Below, piece by piece: positions 23,642 through 35,959 of a stretch of 64,000 nt of DNA; the first letter of the stretch is position 1, and the number at the start of each line of letters is the position of its first letter. The notes beneath the pieces were generated by a model, which was not told where the DNA came from, ran no database searches, and worked only from the letters and a program-made list of their open reading frames with translations. A program made the position numbers and the translations under genes. Where the stretch lies: NCBI GenBank assembly GCA_029990175.1, contig JARKIP010000022.1, forward strand, positions 22,790,001 to 22,854,000. The letters are read 5' to 3'. This stretch comes from Petunia secreta. Taxonomy: Eukaryota > Streptophyta > Magnoliopsida > Solanales > Solanaceae.

Positions 23642-26600
23642 CTATAGGGACATTTTTGCATGTCCTATGGTTGTGACCTTTTTTCCACACCGTCCACATG
23701 TAAGTTTCACTTTCACATGGGAGATTTCCCAGCTTGATTTGATTCTTCTAGTCTTTGGCCTTCCAGGTGGTATTCTTCCTTTTGGTGGTAGCATCTCACG
23801 TGATAAAACCTCCTCTGGCATCATCCGGTATAGGTAAAACTGGTATTGCATACGTTTGAATAAAATTCTCCCTAGTGTAGTATTCAGAGCAGTACGGGTA
23901 TGGAAACAGTTTGAACCTATCCAGCACTACCAAGGCATGTCGACATGGCATTTCTTCTAGTTCGAACCCTTGATAAGTGCATGTCTTTTCAGCCAAGGAC
24001 ACTTTATATGTTATTGAAGCATCAACTACTGAGTGCAAGAAGTTATTTGAAGGCAGCACCTACATTATTTTTCGTGAAACAAATTCTATTAGTGACATTG
24101 AAAAATAGAATAGACAGTACTTTTCAAAAATATATTGAAGTACAAAATACCCTCATTGTTTTTTATGCGATAATTTCTACTACAAAGACATCATCATACT
24201 TCTTAGACAGCGTCAGCTCCTTACAAGTCCCCAAAGCTTCCATCCCATTTTTAAAGTTCCATTCCCGCAACAAGTGCATCATGTGGTCAAGAAAATTAAT
24301 TACGGGGAGGTATCTTACGTTCCTCGTTCTAGAGTTCACCGATTCTTCATTATTTGAGGTCATTGTGTTGGTTCGATTTGCAATGCAATATACACTCGGC
24401 CATCTTTCATATCCAGCATCAATCAAGTATCGTTTGACATTCCTATCATTAGCCCCAATACTATCCATACATGTGTTGAATTCCTCAACTGTGTAAGCTC
24501 TTGCTAATTGAAAATACGTTGATGAAATTTTCTTTTGCACCCTGTTGAACTTAAATTTTATATTATTCCATAGGTGGAATATATAGATATAGTGCGGCAC
24601 CTTTAGATATACTCTGGTTATTTGTAGTGTGAATGCTCTAATTTCTATAAGAAACAAAACACATGCCACCCCCTATGCGTATACTTCTTTGAAGCATTGA
24701 AAGAATCAGTGGTATGCCACATCATTCTCAAATCAACGACATCATATGCTAGGGGTAGGATATTTCCTGTAGAAAGAAAGTTATTATTTAGTAGGAACAT
24801 AACTGTACTTTATTTTTTACGAAGTTTTACTAAGATGCTAAAATCGACAAATGTTCTTTTTTTAAGTAACTGTAGTTTACCTCCTGCATTCTGGACGCAT
24901 GCAATTATGTACATCCTTCCATATGGACCCCTGAGGAAGCTTACAACTGTTGGCCTACAATATTTCCATCCTTCAATTTTGCGTGTAAGGGCAACAAAAG
25001 CATAAAGAAAGCGCCTATTTGCCGCAATGTGTAGTCGTATTGCTGATCCCGAGTTTGCATGGTGCAGGACATACAAAATAACTTGGTAACTTCTTATATG
25101 AGTCATGTGGTTTCCCTCTTACTATTTCTAGAGCCTTTTCCTTCGATCTCCATGCTTGCATGTAGTTTATATCGATATTGTGGTCTTTTTTTATATCCCT
25201 GATTATATCCGCTAGTGTGTACACTGACCTTGGATCCTCATATTTATCTTTTATCATTCCTCCAATAATTGAAGCAGTAGCTTGTCTCTGTGCATTAAAC
25301 CTCTGCTCTTTTGAGCATGTGTGTTCATCCTTAAAAGATGTTACTTTAAATAGTTTTGACTTTTCCACACTTGACGATTTCAGAACCCACTTGCACTGGT
25401 CATCAATGCATATAAGGCAGTACCTGTTTATTTAAAAGTTCAGTAATAGTTTTCCAATATTTACCATACAGTGTAGTGCAAATATGCCAACAATGGTATA
25501 ATAATATCAAAAAGCAATTATGCCATAAAAGTAGTTCTTCTACGGCTACATTTCCACTGCATATGCGATGGAAATAAATCTGAGTAAAGAGACAAGGGAA
25601 AAGAAAAATTGATGTTGAACTGCATAAACCACTGTAAGAACAATGTATAACAACATTACTATTGATAGGCAATATTGTAAAACCAGTATGCCTACAGGGT
25701 ATATTGTACACTACTAAGGTATATAATAAAAAGTTACCCACAAATAGCACTAAAACTAAAAGTGTGAGCTCTGGCATACACCCTCTAACATAAACAAAGC
25801 AACATATACTATATATGTTTTGAGCAATTCCACTTTATCTATTTTGCACCAGGTCAACAAATAATGTTTATCTACTGTATAGTACAATGTATAATTTTTT
25901 GGTATACAACTTTAAATGTGTTGCTATAGCGTTAAAGCCCAACCAAAGAATTGTTTTTTATATACTATATAGTCCTTTAGAATCCTCTATACCCCAATAG
26001 TATACCAGTTTGACTGTGTTGCAACTGCATTGACATTAATACTAAAAAGAAGGAAAGTAGTAATGGTATTTGCACTATATATCCATTTGGTATTACCAAT
26101 GCATTTCTTATGGTATACATTTATGGAAAAATAGGAAACATAGTGCATACATTATGGTATACAACTACTCAAAAACAGTAAAGCCACAAATTAGTTCTTC
26201 TAGGGGTATATTTGTACTGTATACCTATTTGGTATACTGTTATTTTTAGAGTATTCATCATGGTATACATGTGTACTGTATACCATTTTGTTATATTGTG
26301 TTTACAGAGTACATTTTATTGTATGCTTATGCGCAAAATAATGTGATTGGAATACATTACAAGTGTATACTATTACAATAGAATTGTATACTAAAATGGT
26401 ATACAATTGAAAATTATAGTTATATTACCTTCTCGAACACGACCGGTCAATCTTGAATTGGAATTTGTTGTGAATGGCATAGTGCTTTTATAACACTACT
26501 AAGAATATCCTCGTCCTTGAAAACTTGGCTAGTTTTAATGTTCTGGTTAAATTTATCCGCAATGATATTGCTTTCATCAATTTGGACAATGTTATCGTCT

Positions 26601-26997
26601 TCTTCAATTGTCATATCCATCATCTCAACCTCATGGGATAAAATATCGTTGCTTTCTATATAATTTAATGTCGTTGAACTCCCCGCGTTTTTTGGGTTGC
26701 AGATTAAGGTAATTGAGATTGGAAAATCGGTCATGTCAGTTTTTTTCCTTTTTGCTGCATATACAACTTTAATCTCATATCATTATAAATTGATATGGGA
26801 GGATAACCATCTTTTACAACAAATTTGATATCGAAATTTTTATTCAATATATCAATATATAAAAGTTTTGCGATCGTTGTTTGGAATTCTTTAAAATTAC
26901 AACTATTTTCAATAATAAAAGCATCGACTTGAAAATCGCAATATCTGTTATCTGAATCCCATTCACCATCAAATTGAACCAAAATTTCTACTTCCAT
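23642..26997 (-). pseudogene. MuDR-type (MULE) transposase, disrupted
   Basis: The minus-strand ATG at 26997 (MEVEILVQFDGEW) follows a TATA box. The frame breaks in a 7-A run near 26725 and continues one frame over to a stop near 26447; a donor follows at about 26430. After a ~1-kb GTATAC-rich intron, the exon from 25423 carries the FAR1/MuDR-like zinc-binding part (CLICIDDQCKW ... FKDEHTC). It then shifts frame near 25070 into the core: YAFVALTRKIEGWKYCRPTVV. The expected Asp just after this strand (usually VVDGT) is absent (VVSFLRG), and the middle of the DDE core is missing. Later segments are ERWPSVYCIANRTNTMTSN (24420 region), a SWIM zinc finger CTYQGFELEEMPCRHAL (about 23960) and a basic tail with CGRCGKK, ending at 23642. 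Inactive. Confidence 0.8.
25440..26430 (-). repeat. GTATAC-rich intron of the transposase pseudogene
   Basis: The acceptor reads aaataaacag before 25423 and the donor lies near 26430. The interior has many gtatac words and a diverged copy of the 22.6/23.1-kb duplicate. No ORF of note. Confidence 0.5.
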
Positions 26998-27058
26998 TGA
27001 TATGGAACTTAGACCAAAATGTGCGAGATTATAAATACGGCTAAGAAGGTATATGGAT

Positions 27059-27065
27059 CTTTATA
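27059..27065 (-). promoter_or_regulatory. TATA box of the MULE transposase
   Basis: The minus strand reads cccaatataaagatcc about 62 bp upstream of the transposase ATG at 26997. Spacing fits a short 5' UTR. Upstream, 27200-27300 (ccatagcaacattttagc, catagcaaaaacatagcaa) resembles MULE terminal sequence. Confidence 0.5.
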
Positions 27066-27387
27066 TTGGGTAAGAATTAGGGTTTTGGCGTGAGTTTGGG
27101 GGAGATTCGCGTGAATTTGGGGGAGTTTGGGGGAGATTCGCCTGAGTTTTGGGGAGCTTCTGGATGTTAGGAGATGGCGGGATTGGAAGTGGGTATTTGG
27201 GTAAATATTTTAGGGAATGTTTACACAAAAATATAATTTTTAGAACATAATTACCAACCATAGCAACATTTTAGCAAAATTACCTATTATAGAGTAAAGG
27301 AAAAGTTAATTACAAACATAGCAAAAACATAGCAATATTTTCCCATAACATACCAAACCCTTACATTCTTCCTCCTATTTCCCTCAC

Positions 27388-27555
27388 TATCACTTTTGCT
27401 CCTCCCATTTCCCCTATTTCACTTTTCCTCCCACCATTTCTCCCAATTTTACTTGTACTCCTCCCATTTCTCCCAATTTTATTTTTCTTCCCACTATTTC
27501 CCCCACTTTCACTTTTCCTCCTTCTATTTCCCCCAATTTCACTTTTCCTCTTTCC
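27388..27555 (+). repeat. Pyrimidine-rich ~30-bp tandem repeat
   Basis: About 5.5 imperfect units of the form ctcctcccatttctcccaat followed by ttcacttttc. Almost pure C/T on the plus strand. Confidence 0.8.
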
Positions 27556-27600
27556 ATCTTATTGTATCTCGTTGTATCTCACTGTATCTCGATGTTTCTC

Positions 27601-28165
27601 AACTACTAACGATCTCGTTTCTCATTGTATCTCAACTACCAACCACCTCGTATCTAACAGTATCTCGCCTACCAACTACATCGTATCTCATTGTATCTCA
27701 CTGTATCTCAACTACCAACCACCTCGTATCTAACCGTATCTCGCCTAGCAACCATATCATATCTCATTGTATCTCACTGTATCTCAAGTACCAACCACCT
27801 CGTATCTAACCGTTTCTCGCCTACCAACCACATCGTATCTCATTGTATATCATTGTATCTCAACTACCAACCACCTCGTATCTAACCGTATCTCGCCTAC
27901 CAACCACATCGTATCTCATTGTATATCACTGTATCTCAACTACCAACCACCTCGTATCTAACCGTATCTCGCCTACCAACCATATCGTATCTCATCGTAT
28001 CTCATCGTATCTCAAGCGCCTCGTATCTAACCGTATCTCGCCTACTAACCACATTGTATCTCATTGTATCTCACTGTATGTCAACTACCAACCACCTCGT
28101 ATCTAACCGTATCTCGCCTACCAACCACATCGTATCTCATTGTATCTCACTGTATCTGCACTGCT
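27601..28165 (+). repeat. 76-bp minisatellite built on GTATCTC
   Basis: The block caactaccaaccacctcgta recurs every 76 bp (about 27635, 27711, 27787, 27863, 27939), then once more near 28083 after a degenerate unit. Each unit is itself made of ~10-bp words (gtatctcatt, gtatctcact, gtatctcaac). Open frames across it shift by exactly 76 bp and are repeat artefacts, not genes. Confidence 0.92.
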
Positions 28166-28195
28166 CTGCATCGTATCTAACTATTTCGACTGTAT

Positions 28196-28690
28196 CTAGC
28201 TGTTTCTAGGTTGTTTTAGCATTTGTTTCATCCCGTTTGTGCATTTTTCTCACTATTTCTAAACGATTTCACCTTTTTTGCATTGTTTCACTTCTTTTTT
28301 TTACATTTTATTTCGGACTTTTTCACAAGCCGTTTCAAACTGGATCATACTGTTTCAACACCGTTTCGGACTGTTTCAACTCCGTTTCAGACTGTATCAT
28401 ACTGTTTCGACATCGTTTCAGACTGTTTCATAGTGTTTCAACACCGTTTCAGACTGTATCGGACTATTTCAATAGCTGTTTCAGATTGTTTCAACGATGT
28501 TTCATACCGTATCATACTATTTCAGTACTGTTTCGGACTGTATTTGCACTATTTTTGCTTCGTATCTAACTGTATCAGCGCTTTTTCAAACTATTTCAGC
28601 GTCGTTTCTAACTGTTTATGAGTTTTTGTATTGTGTCTGCATTTTATCTAATTATTTCTAGAATGTTTCTGCTTTGTATCTAGCTGTTTC
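28196..28690 (+). repeat. 10-11-bp phased GTTTC/GTATC array
   Basis: It continues the minisatellite with words such as ctgtttcaga, ctgtatcata, ctgtttcgac and ctgtttcaac. These recur roughly every 10-11 or 21-22 bp, close to the DNA helical repeat. It ends near 28690, just before the LINE insertion. The two 96-132-residue frames here are by-products of the repeat. Confidence 0.8.
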
Positions 28691-28727
28691 TGAAAAAGTC
28701 CACTTAGACAAAACTAAATTTTAATTA

Positions 28728-31700
28728 CTTTTTTTTTAAATAAAGAGTCAACTAGGCATTACACCTAGCGACCATTTTTATTAATAATAAGCAAAAATAA
28801 ATGTAATGTCTTTACAAAGTGTGCACATAACAAGTGCAAAAACATATGCAAGCTAACTCTCCCTAGAGTAGCACCAAGTTTACCTATTACCCTCACTCTC
28901 TTGGGTTGAGTGCCATTGGGCACTAATACCACCAAGTGGCATGAAGGCAACACATCCACTTGATGCCTGGAAACTAAAGAAGTAAGAGCTAGTACATTAC
29001 TACAACAATGGGCAAATAAGACATAGTTTGCAATTGTGATCCATGCCCTAACTAATCTTGAAGTTCCCATATGCCTGCAGGATGTGCAAATGACCAGTGG
29101 TCGACTGGAAGAATGATGGAGTGCATTGCCAGATGATGAAGCATATAAACTCCTCCAAGAATGATCCAGAATCAGCATTAATCTCTTCTCATGAGTTGAA
29201 GCATGTCCTTGACATGTCGCATGAATTAGTCTGAGCTGAGCCAGTAAAAGTGATAGAGCATCCTCTCCAGCTGACCACAAGACTGAAAGAAAATTCAGCA
29301 TCCTAAAATAAATTGTACTTCTTGAATCTTGAAGCATAGAAGCAGAGAAGTAAATTCTCCAGTGGGATAAGAGGCTGACACAAAAAACAATAAGATCAAG
29401 TGAAGCAATAGCTCAAAGATGGAACTATATATGCTAACACTATAAAAGAAGAATAACACAAGTAACTTCTTGTGTGTTGAACCAAGAAAAGGAACATTTG
29501 TAAGCTGAAACACATATAATAACAAATTTAATGCTATTCCAGTTTGTTGCACTGCCTTGTTTGTCCTAAAAAGCCAGCATGACATGATTAATTTTCCCAA
29601 ATTGTACCTGCAAAAAAGATGCAATAGTTAGTGAAATAATCCCCTATTATCTCCACTGTACAATCTTGATCATAGGGGGCATTCTCCCTATTCCATTCAG
29701 CTCCATCTTCTCTACATTCCCCCTTTCTTGTCATCATCATAGACATTTCCATCTCTTAGCTCTATACTCCACAAAATGGTATTTGTCAAGGTTGACAATC
29801 AGCTTAGCCTTAGAAGGCAGTTGAGCATAAGATGTAAAGCTGACAATAGGCAACTCATAAGCAAAATTAGCAAGGCAGTCAGCCAGCTTATTACCCTCTC
29901 TCAATGAGTGTTGAAACTGAAAATTCCCCAACTGTTTCAATTTCAAAATATCATCAACAATAGATGCTATGGACCACATAGGTTGCCACATCCCCTCAAT
30001 CACCTGTTTAACAACTAGTGAATCAGTTTCAATCACAACTGCCCCTAGAGCCTTCTCCACACAGTATTTCATGGCTTCCCTGATGGCCATTGCTTCAGCA
30101 TACATATTATTGTGCTCACCAATCAGTTTTACCAATGTATAGAGAGCATCACCCTCCTCATTCCTCACACAAAAGGCCATAGAACTAGGGCTTGGATTGC
30201 CCTTAGAACACCATCAGTGTTCACCTTCAAAAATCTAGGACCTGGTACTTTCCACCCCACTTTAATGTATCTTACTTAGGCAAATAATTCTCAAGGGCAT
30301 TCACAATGTCAGGCCATGACTGGTTCCCCACTACAATAAATGGAAACCTCACCTTAACAAAATAGAATATATTACTAGTGATTTCACAGAGTAGCCTAGA
30401 TTAAGAAACAGTTTTATCATGTTTGATAGCATTCCTTCTTTTCCATAAAGACCAAACAATAAAAGAAGGAATAGTATGAAAAAACAGCTTGTGACCAAGG
30501 CTTAGGCCACTGCCTTCACCACTTAAAACAAACCTGTTGAAGGTTACATTGTTCAGCTATCTCCCAACAGGTTGAGCAAAGTATTTCCACAAACTAGTTG
30601 CTACTGAACTTGTCCAAAAGAGATGCTCCCTTGTTTCTACCTTAGGCATAGTACAACACCAACATCTGGAGGGGAAATGATATCTCGTTCTCTTCAACTC
30701 ATCATCAAGAGGAAGCTTAAACTTCCATAATCTCCACATCAAAAATGACACCTTGATAGGCATCCCTTTAACCCACATAAACCTAGCAATAGGAACTTTA
30801 TGCTGCTTCATCCTCATGTAGTTCCATGCACTGCTCACTGAAAATTTACCATTTGATGTCAAGCCCCACCAAGTCTTGTACCTTCTCTGATCAGGACCTA
30901 GCAAATGCACATTTTGGACAATGTGCTCCACAATGTCATCTGGCAACAATAGATTTAATAGCTCAATATTCCAGTGTCCATCCTCAAATAGCACCTTGAC
31001 ACTGTTATACCACAAATCACAATCAAATGTGTATGGAACTATAAAGTACAATGGTCCTAGGCCTGTCCAGTTGTCATACCACAAGTAAGCTGACCCTTGT
31101 CTAATCTGCCAATGAATCTCATGATCAATAGCCTCCCTAGCTTATATCATTTTCCTCCAGACATAAGATCCTCCTTTGAATGGCACAATGGCTTTGTGTA
31201 GCTTCTTACAGTACTTGTTGGACATATAAGTAATCCACAAAGAATCACCAGTTCTGAAGTTCCACCATAGCTTAGAAAATAATGCATTTGAAACATCAAA
31301 CAATGATCTGAATCCCATGCCACCTTCCTCAACTGGCAGACATAAATTTTTCCAAGAGGACCAGTGCCTGCTTGTTCCTCTTGTGAATACCCTATAAGAA
31401 CTTTGCGAAAAGCTTATGTAGTTGATTGAGCACACTGTCCAAAGGATTCACTACTGAAAGAAGATGAATTGGCATGCTTTACAAGACATTCTTAATCAGT
31501 ATTGCTCTCACTCCAAATGATAACATCTTTGCACTCCAGCCATGAATCCTAGCAGACACTTTCCCTACTAAATCTTCATAGTATATCTTCTTCCTCCTAC
31601 CATAGAAAATAGGGCATCCCAGGTAGGTGAAAGGTAACTCTTTCCTCTGAAATCCAGTAATCACCTCAACCCTTTCAATCTCATCATCACTCACTGACCC

Positions 31701-33297
31701 ATGCAAGTAAATTACACTCTTATCTTTTTAATTTTTTGTCCAGAAACTGCCTCATAAGCTTGCAAGACACCAGTTATCAAATGCAAAGAGTCTTCATGAG
31801 TTGAAGTGAACAAGATAGTATCATCATCATATGTCAAATGATTGAGGTATGGACTCCACTTGGGCATAGCATAGCCCCTATAAAAGCTGTGTGTATTCAA
31901 TGAATTCAAGGTTCTAGAAAGTACTAGCTGTAAGAATGAATAATGTAGGTGACAGTGGATCACCTTGCTTCAGTCCCCTACCTGAATGAAAGAAACCATA
32001 GCTCTGACCATTAAAGAGAATTTAGTACCAGTTTAAAGACACCAACTGGAAGATCACATTAATGAACTCATGGAAAGATCCCATCTTTCTTAGTACAATT
32101 GTCAAGAATGGACAAGACACCCTATCATAAGCCTTCATCATGTCCAGTTTGATCACAACATTAGCATCAACACCCCTCTAATTTATGTCATGTATAATCT
32201 CCTGAGCAAGCAATACAATTTCCACTATACTTCTTCCCTTAACAAAGCCTGCTTGATTCTGAGATATGAGAGAAGGAAGAACATCAACAAGCCTGTTGTG
32301 CACCACTCTTGAAAGTACTTTGTTGATGAAGTTACTAAGACTGATTGGCCTGAGGTCTGAAAAGATTGAAACAGTTTGCTTTTTTGGAATCAGGACCAAG
32401 TTAGTGTGTGTGACATATCTGGGAATTACCCTACCACTGAATAAATCCTGAACCACTCTAACAATGTCTTCCTTGATAATATCCCAAGAAACATGAAAGA
32501 ACTTGCCAGTGTAGCCATCAAGACTACTGACACTATCACCACTAAGCCCAAACACTGCCTGCTTTACTTCATTTTCCCAAGGAACCTTAGTGAATTCCTC
32601 ATTCTGCTCTTCAGAGATCATTGTTGGAACATTCATCAATAAATCATAGTTGGTAGACACTTCGTCAGTAGCAAACTGCCTTTGAAAGAACCATAAAGCC
32701 CCATTTGCCATAGTATCCTGAGAGTTGATCCAGTTGCCATCTCTATTTTGTATCCTGCTAACATGCAACTTCTTCCTTTAACCATTGACATGATAGTGAA
32801 AGAATTTGGAGTTTGCATCACGCTCCTTGAACCACTGCATGCCTGCCTTTTGTTTCCAGAATTTAGCTTCTATTGATAGATACCTCTTCAGCTCAGCTTC
32901 AACTTTTTTAAGTGCCTCTCTATTCTCAGGTGTAGGTGCAGTTTCAAGTTGAAACTCATGTGCCAAAATGATGTCCTCCAAAGTAGAAACCTGCTGAAAG
33001 ATGTTGCCATGGGTAGCTTTGCTCCAGGTAGACATTTTCTTCTTCAAGGTCTTCAGTTTTGTGTTTAATACAATAAATGGATCTCCAGTGACTTGTACTT
33101 CCCAATGCTCCCTAACTAAGGTAAGAAAATCCTCATGTGAAGTCCAGAAGTTGAGGAACTTGAAAGGCTTGATAGTAGGAGTAGGATCCTGTGAAAAGTT
33201 GACAAGCAAAGGAGAATGATCCGAGCCCACTCTAGCAAGATGATCAACCTCAATCTTTGTGCACATTATTCCCGAAGCATTCCACTGCTAAAGCCTA
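28728..33297 (-). mobile_element. 5'-truncated L1-like LINE with RNase H
   Basis: On the minus strand the element starts inside the endonuclease domain at about 33290 and ends with a poly(A) tail seen as the T run at 28730-28738. Candidate target duplicates are degenerate: 28711-28727 and 33298-33314 match at 13 of 17 bases (aaactaaattttaatta against aagctaaactcaaatta). Region 28740-29736 is 3' UTR-like with no domain. Multiple frameshifts and stops make it dead. Confidence 0.85.
29737..33266 (-). pseudogene. LINE ORF2 polyprotein (endonuclease end, RT, zf-RVT, RNase H), broken
   Basis: In minus-strand order: the endonuclease C-terminus GSDHSPLLVNF at about 33215; a linker with FWKQKAGMQWFKERDANSKF near 32820-32880; RT fingers with VLIPKKQ...LRPISLSN and QNQAGFVKGRS (32768-32178); the RT active box as TYDDDTILFTS near 31830, where FADD/YADD is usual; the thumb region (31706-31142); a zf-RVT domain, W..LTSNGKFSVSSAWNYM then CWCC...ETREHLFW (31084-30557); and RNase H with AEAMAIREAM, IETDSLVVKQVI and REGNKLADCLANF (30180-29737). 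Breaks lie between most of these blocks. Plant L1 elements with a terminal RNase H have this order. Confidence 0.85.
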
Positions 33298-33314
33298 AAG
33301 CTAAACTCAAATTA

Positions 33315-34124
33315 GTGAACCTTCAATGAACAGACTCAAGAACCAAACAAAACTTGAATCAAAGGGAAAAAAATTACTCCGTAGCAATTTGAGTAAAAAT
33401 TACTCAGTAGCAACTTGGATCAACTTTAGGAGACTTAATAACGGTTACATCACTGTGTCTATTTTTCCGGCAACTATGCTACTATTCGCCGACGATCGGT
33501 GCTACTGTTGCTGCAATTTTTGTTGGTCCTTCGATACTGTATAATTTATGTTGTATTGCAGGTTCATTGGTGAAGTCCAAATTTGTTTCTTGGTCGCTGT
33601 TACTGCTATGGTTGATTGGTTTCCACCGGAAAGTTGGGTCGGGGTGGAGTTCCAGGCAGTGGTATTGGATCTGAGAGAAGGGAGTAGGGTGGCGGCTGAT
33701 TTTATTTGGGGATGTGGAGAAAGTGTTTTAGAGTTTGTAGGGGAGTGAGTGTAAGTGTAGTTATTAAAAATGAAATGTATTGATTATTGTAAAAATATTT
33801 TATGAAAATAATATTATGTATTGTAAATTGAAAATTGTTGCTATATTTTGTTATTTAGGGTGTATTTTTGTATATATATGTAAAAAATTCATATTTTAGT
33901 GGGTAGGGTAAGTAATATCAAAAGTAGTGGGTAGGGACTGGTAATTAATTTATGTTGTGTGGATATTTTTGTAAGTCTCTCTAAACAAATCGTGTAGATA
34001 CTCGTGTCTATTTAGCCCCACCAAAAGGAATTGATATATTTGAAAAAGAAACAACCCTGACTTCCAAAATTCAAAAATCTCTAACCGATTATTATACATT
34101 TTAAGGAAGGAGACCAGAAAGCAA
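33315..34124. other. Unassigned stretch
   Basis: A short plus ORF (33548-33748, Trp/Gly/Val-rich) has no recognisable domain. Around 33820-33860 gttgctatattttgttattt resembles in reverse the catagcaac tract at 27.25 kb, and may be another MULE end. Direct repeats ttactccgtagcaa and ttactcagtagcaa lie at 33370-33410. Nothing else seen. Confidence 0.3.
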
Positions 34125-34443
34125 AAGAATAGATGCTGACAGTTAACTCGGGAGTACTATCTTTCATGAAACAATGAGAAATTTTTTTTCATGTATGAGA
34201 TGCAAGCAACAAGAGTTGTATGAAGCTCCATTAATTTTTTGACACTTGGATATATGGGTCTATTTTCAAATATTGGTTTAATTTAAATAAACAAAGAAGA
34301 ATGTAGTGAATTGGCATGCGGGTCCCCTGCAAAAAGACAAAATCCATCAACACTATTTGCATTTTTTCTCTCTCTTTCCTCCCCCCCCACCCCCCAAACA
34401 TTTCTTCCCTGCTATGTACTTATAAATACTAAATATCTATATG
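34125..34443 (+). repeat. Left arm of a long imperfect inverted repeat
   Basis: It pairs with 35960-36320 in reverse complement. Shared blocks include aacaagagttgtatgaagct, ccattaattttttgac and caaaaagacaaaa. The arm is cut on its right by the hAT MITE at 34444 and seems to resume briefly after 35192. Confidence 0.8.
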
Positions 34444-35184
34444 TAGGGGTGGGCACAAAACAGAAAAAACCGAAATACCGAACCGAACCGAACTAATTCG
34501 GTACTTCGGGTTCGGTTTTTCGGTTTTTCGGTTCGGGTTCGGTCTTAGAAATTTTTGAACTTCGGTCTTCGGTTTCGGGCTCCCCGGAACTTCGGGCCCC
34601 GAAATTCCGAAAAACCCGAAGTTTTTTTTTTTTTTTTGTTTTTTATTTTATAAACCATTAACAAAAAACATCCACCATTACATATTACGTATATTTCCTA
34701 GATTGATTCGTATAATTTCCCTTTTTTACTTATTGTATTTTAATGTCTAATTAGTGATTAAATGCAACATATATAAAAAATTAAATAATTGAACTAAAAA
34801 TTCATTAGGAAATGATAAATTAGCTGAACATCCCTTTAGTTTGAATAAATCATTTACGTTAAGTCATCGCGATATGATATTACGAGTATTCAATCATTTA
34901 TATTTGGTAATTTGATGTATTTTTGTTAATCTTATTTTTTGACTTTGAACAGGTATGTACTTTGCCTTTCCTTTCCCTTTCTTGTTCGGCCTTTTTTTCT
35001 TTGGCTATAAACTTTGGTTTAAACCGAAACACCGAAGTACCGAACCGAAGTACCGAACTAAAAAACCGAACCGAACCGAAGTATAAAAATTACGGACTTT
35101 TCTACACTTCAAACCGAACCGAAGACCGAAGTAACGGACTCCTACTTCTAAAAACCGAACCGAAGAACCGAACGCCCACCCCTA
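34444..35184. mobile_element. hAT-type MITE with TAGGGGTGGGC ends
   Basis: The ends are taggggtgggc and gcccacccccta-like (gcccacccct then a), with a perfect 8-bp duplicate tctatatg at 34436-34443 and 35185-35192. Subterminal regions are packed with ccgaacc / ggttcgg words over about 170 bp on each side, so each end can fold strongly and the two ends are mutually complementary. No transposase. The perfect duplication suggests a fairly recent insertion. Confidence 0.9.
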
Positions 35185-35329
35185 TCTATATGTATTTCGC
35201 ATATAATAAATTTATAATATAATTTACCATTTATTTATATCTAATTACACACATAGTAATTAAAGGTATATTGTAAGTTTGTGTTTGTTATTCTTCTTTG
35301 CTTATGTGCTTATTCTACTTATATAGTGG

Positions 35330-35429
<100 letters not shown>

Positions 35430-35959
35430 GGTGACAAGAATAAATAGATTTTAAGAGTGATAGAAAAAAAAAATAGGAGAGAACACACCCATTAATATGA
35501 GCACTCACGATCAATTTCTAATTCGGCGATATAAACAAGTTGCCCATACCAAAAAAATTGGTTGCTCGAATTTTGCTTATGTTTGTTAGAATTTTGCTCA
35601 AGAAAAACATTCAACGTACGCTTTTGAAAATGAAGTCGGGAGAGGAGGATAAAGTGGAGTGATTTCTTTTATGGCTGGGATTAGAATTGAAGAAGACTAT
35701 GTTTAAGAGAGAAGAGGAAATAAGCGAATAGGAGCAAAGGAATAAATTCCTAATTTTGCGGGAGAAATAAAGGGAATGAATCATTAAATTACTGAGATAG
35801 TTAATATTAAAATATTAATTGCTGCATAATCTACTTTCAAAATATGTTATATTTATTATATATCTGCTAGTTTTGAAATATTTGTAAAACTATAATATTA
35901 ATATAATTAACACTTTAAAGAGTGACCAAATGGCAAAATACCTTATAGATTTAGTATAT

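Noticed and set aside
23945..24496. 183-residue plus ORF
   Set aside because: Antisense to the SWIM and core segments of the MULE transposase.
27601..28165. CRISPR-like regular repeat array
   Set aside because: Direct tandem repeat without unique spacers in a plant nuclear context; a minisatellite.
27396..28209. Series of 64-137-residue ORFs rich in YLIVSHCIS and YQPPRI words
   Set aside because: They shift by exactly 76 bp with the minisatellite and reflect its period, not a protein.
28223..28621. 132- and 110-residue Phe/Ser-rich ORFs
   Set aside because: Products of the GTTTC array; two overlapping frames are equally open and neither shows a domain.
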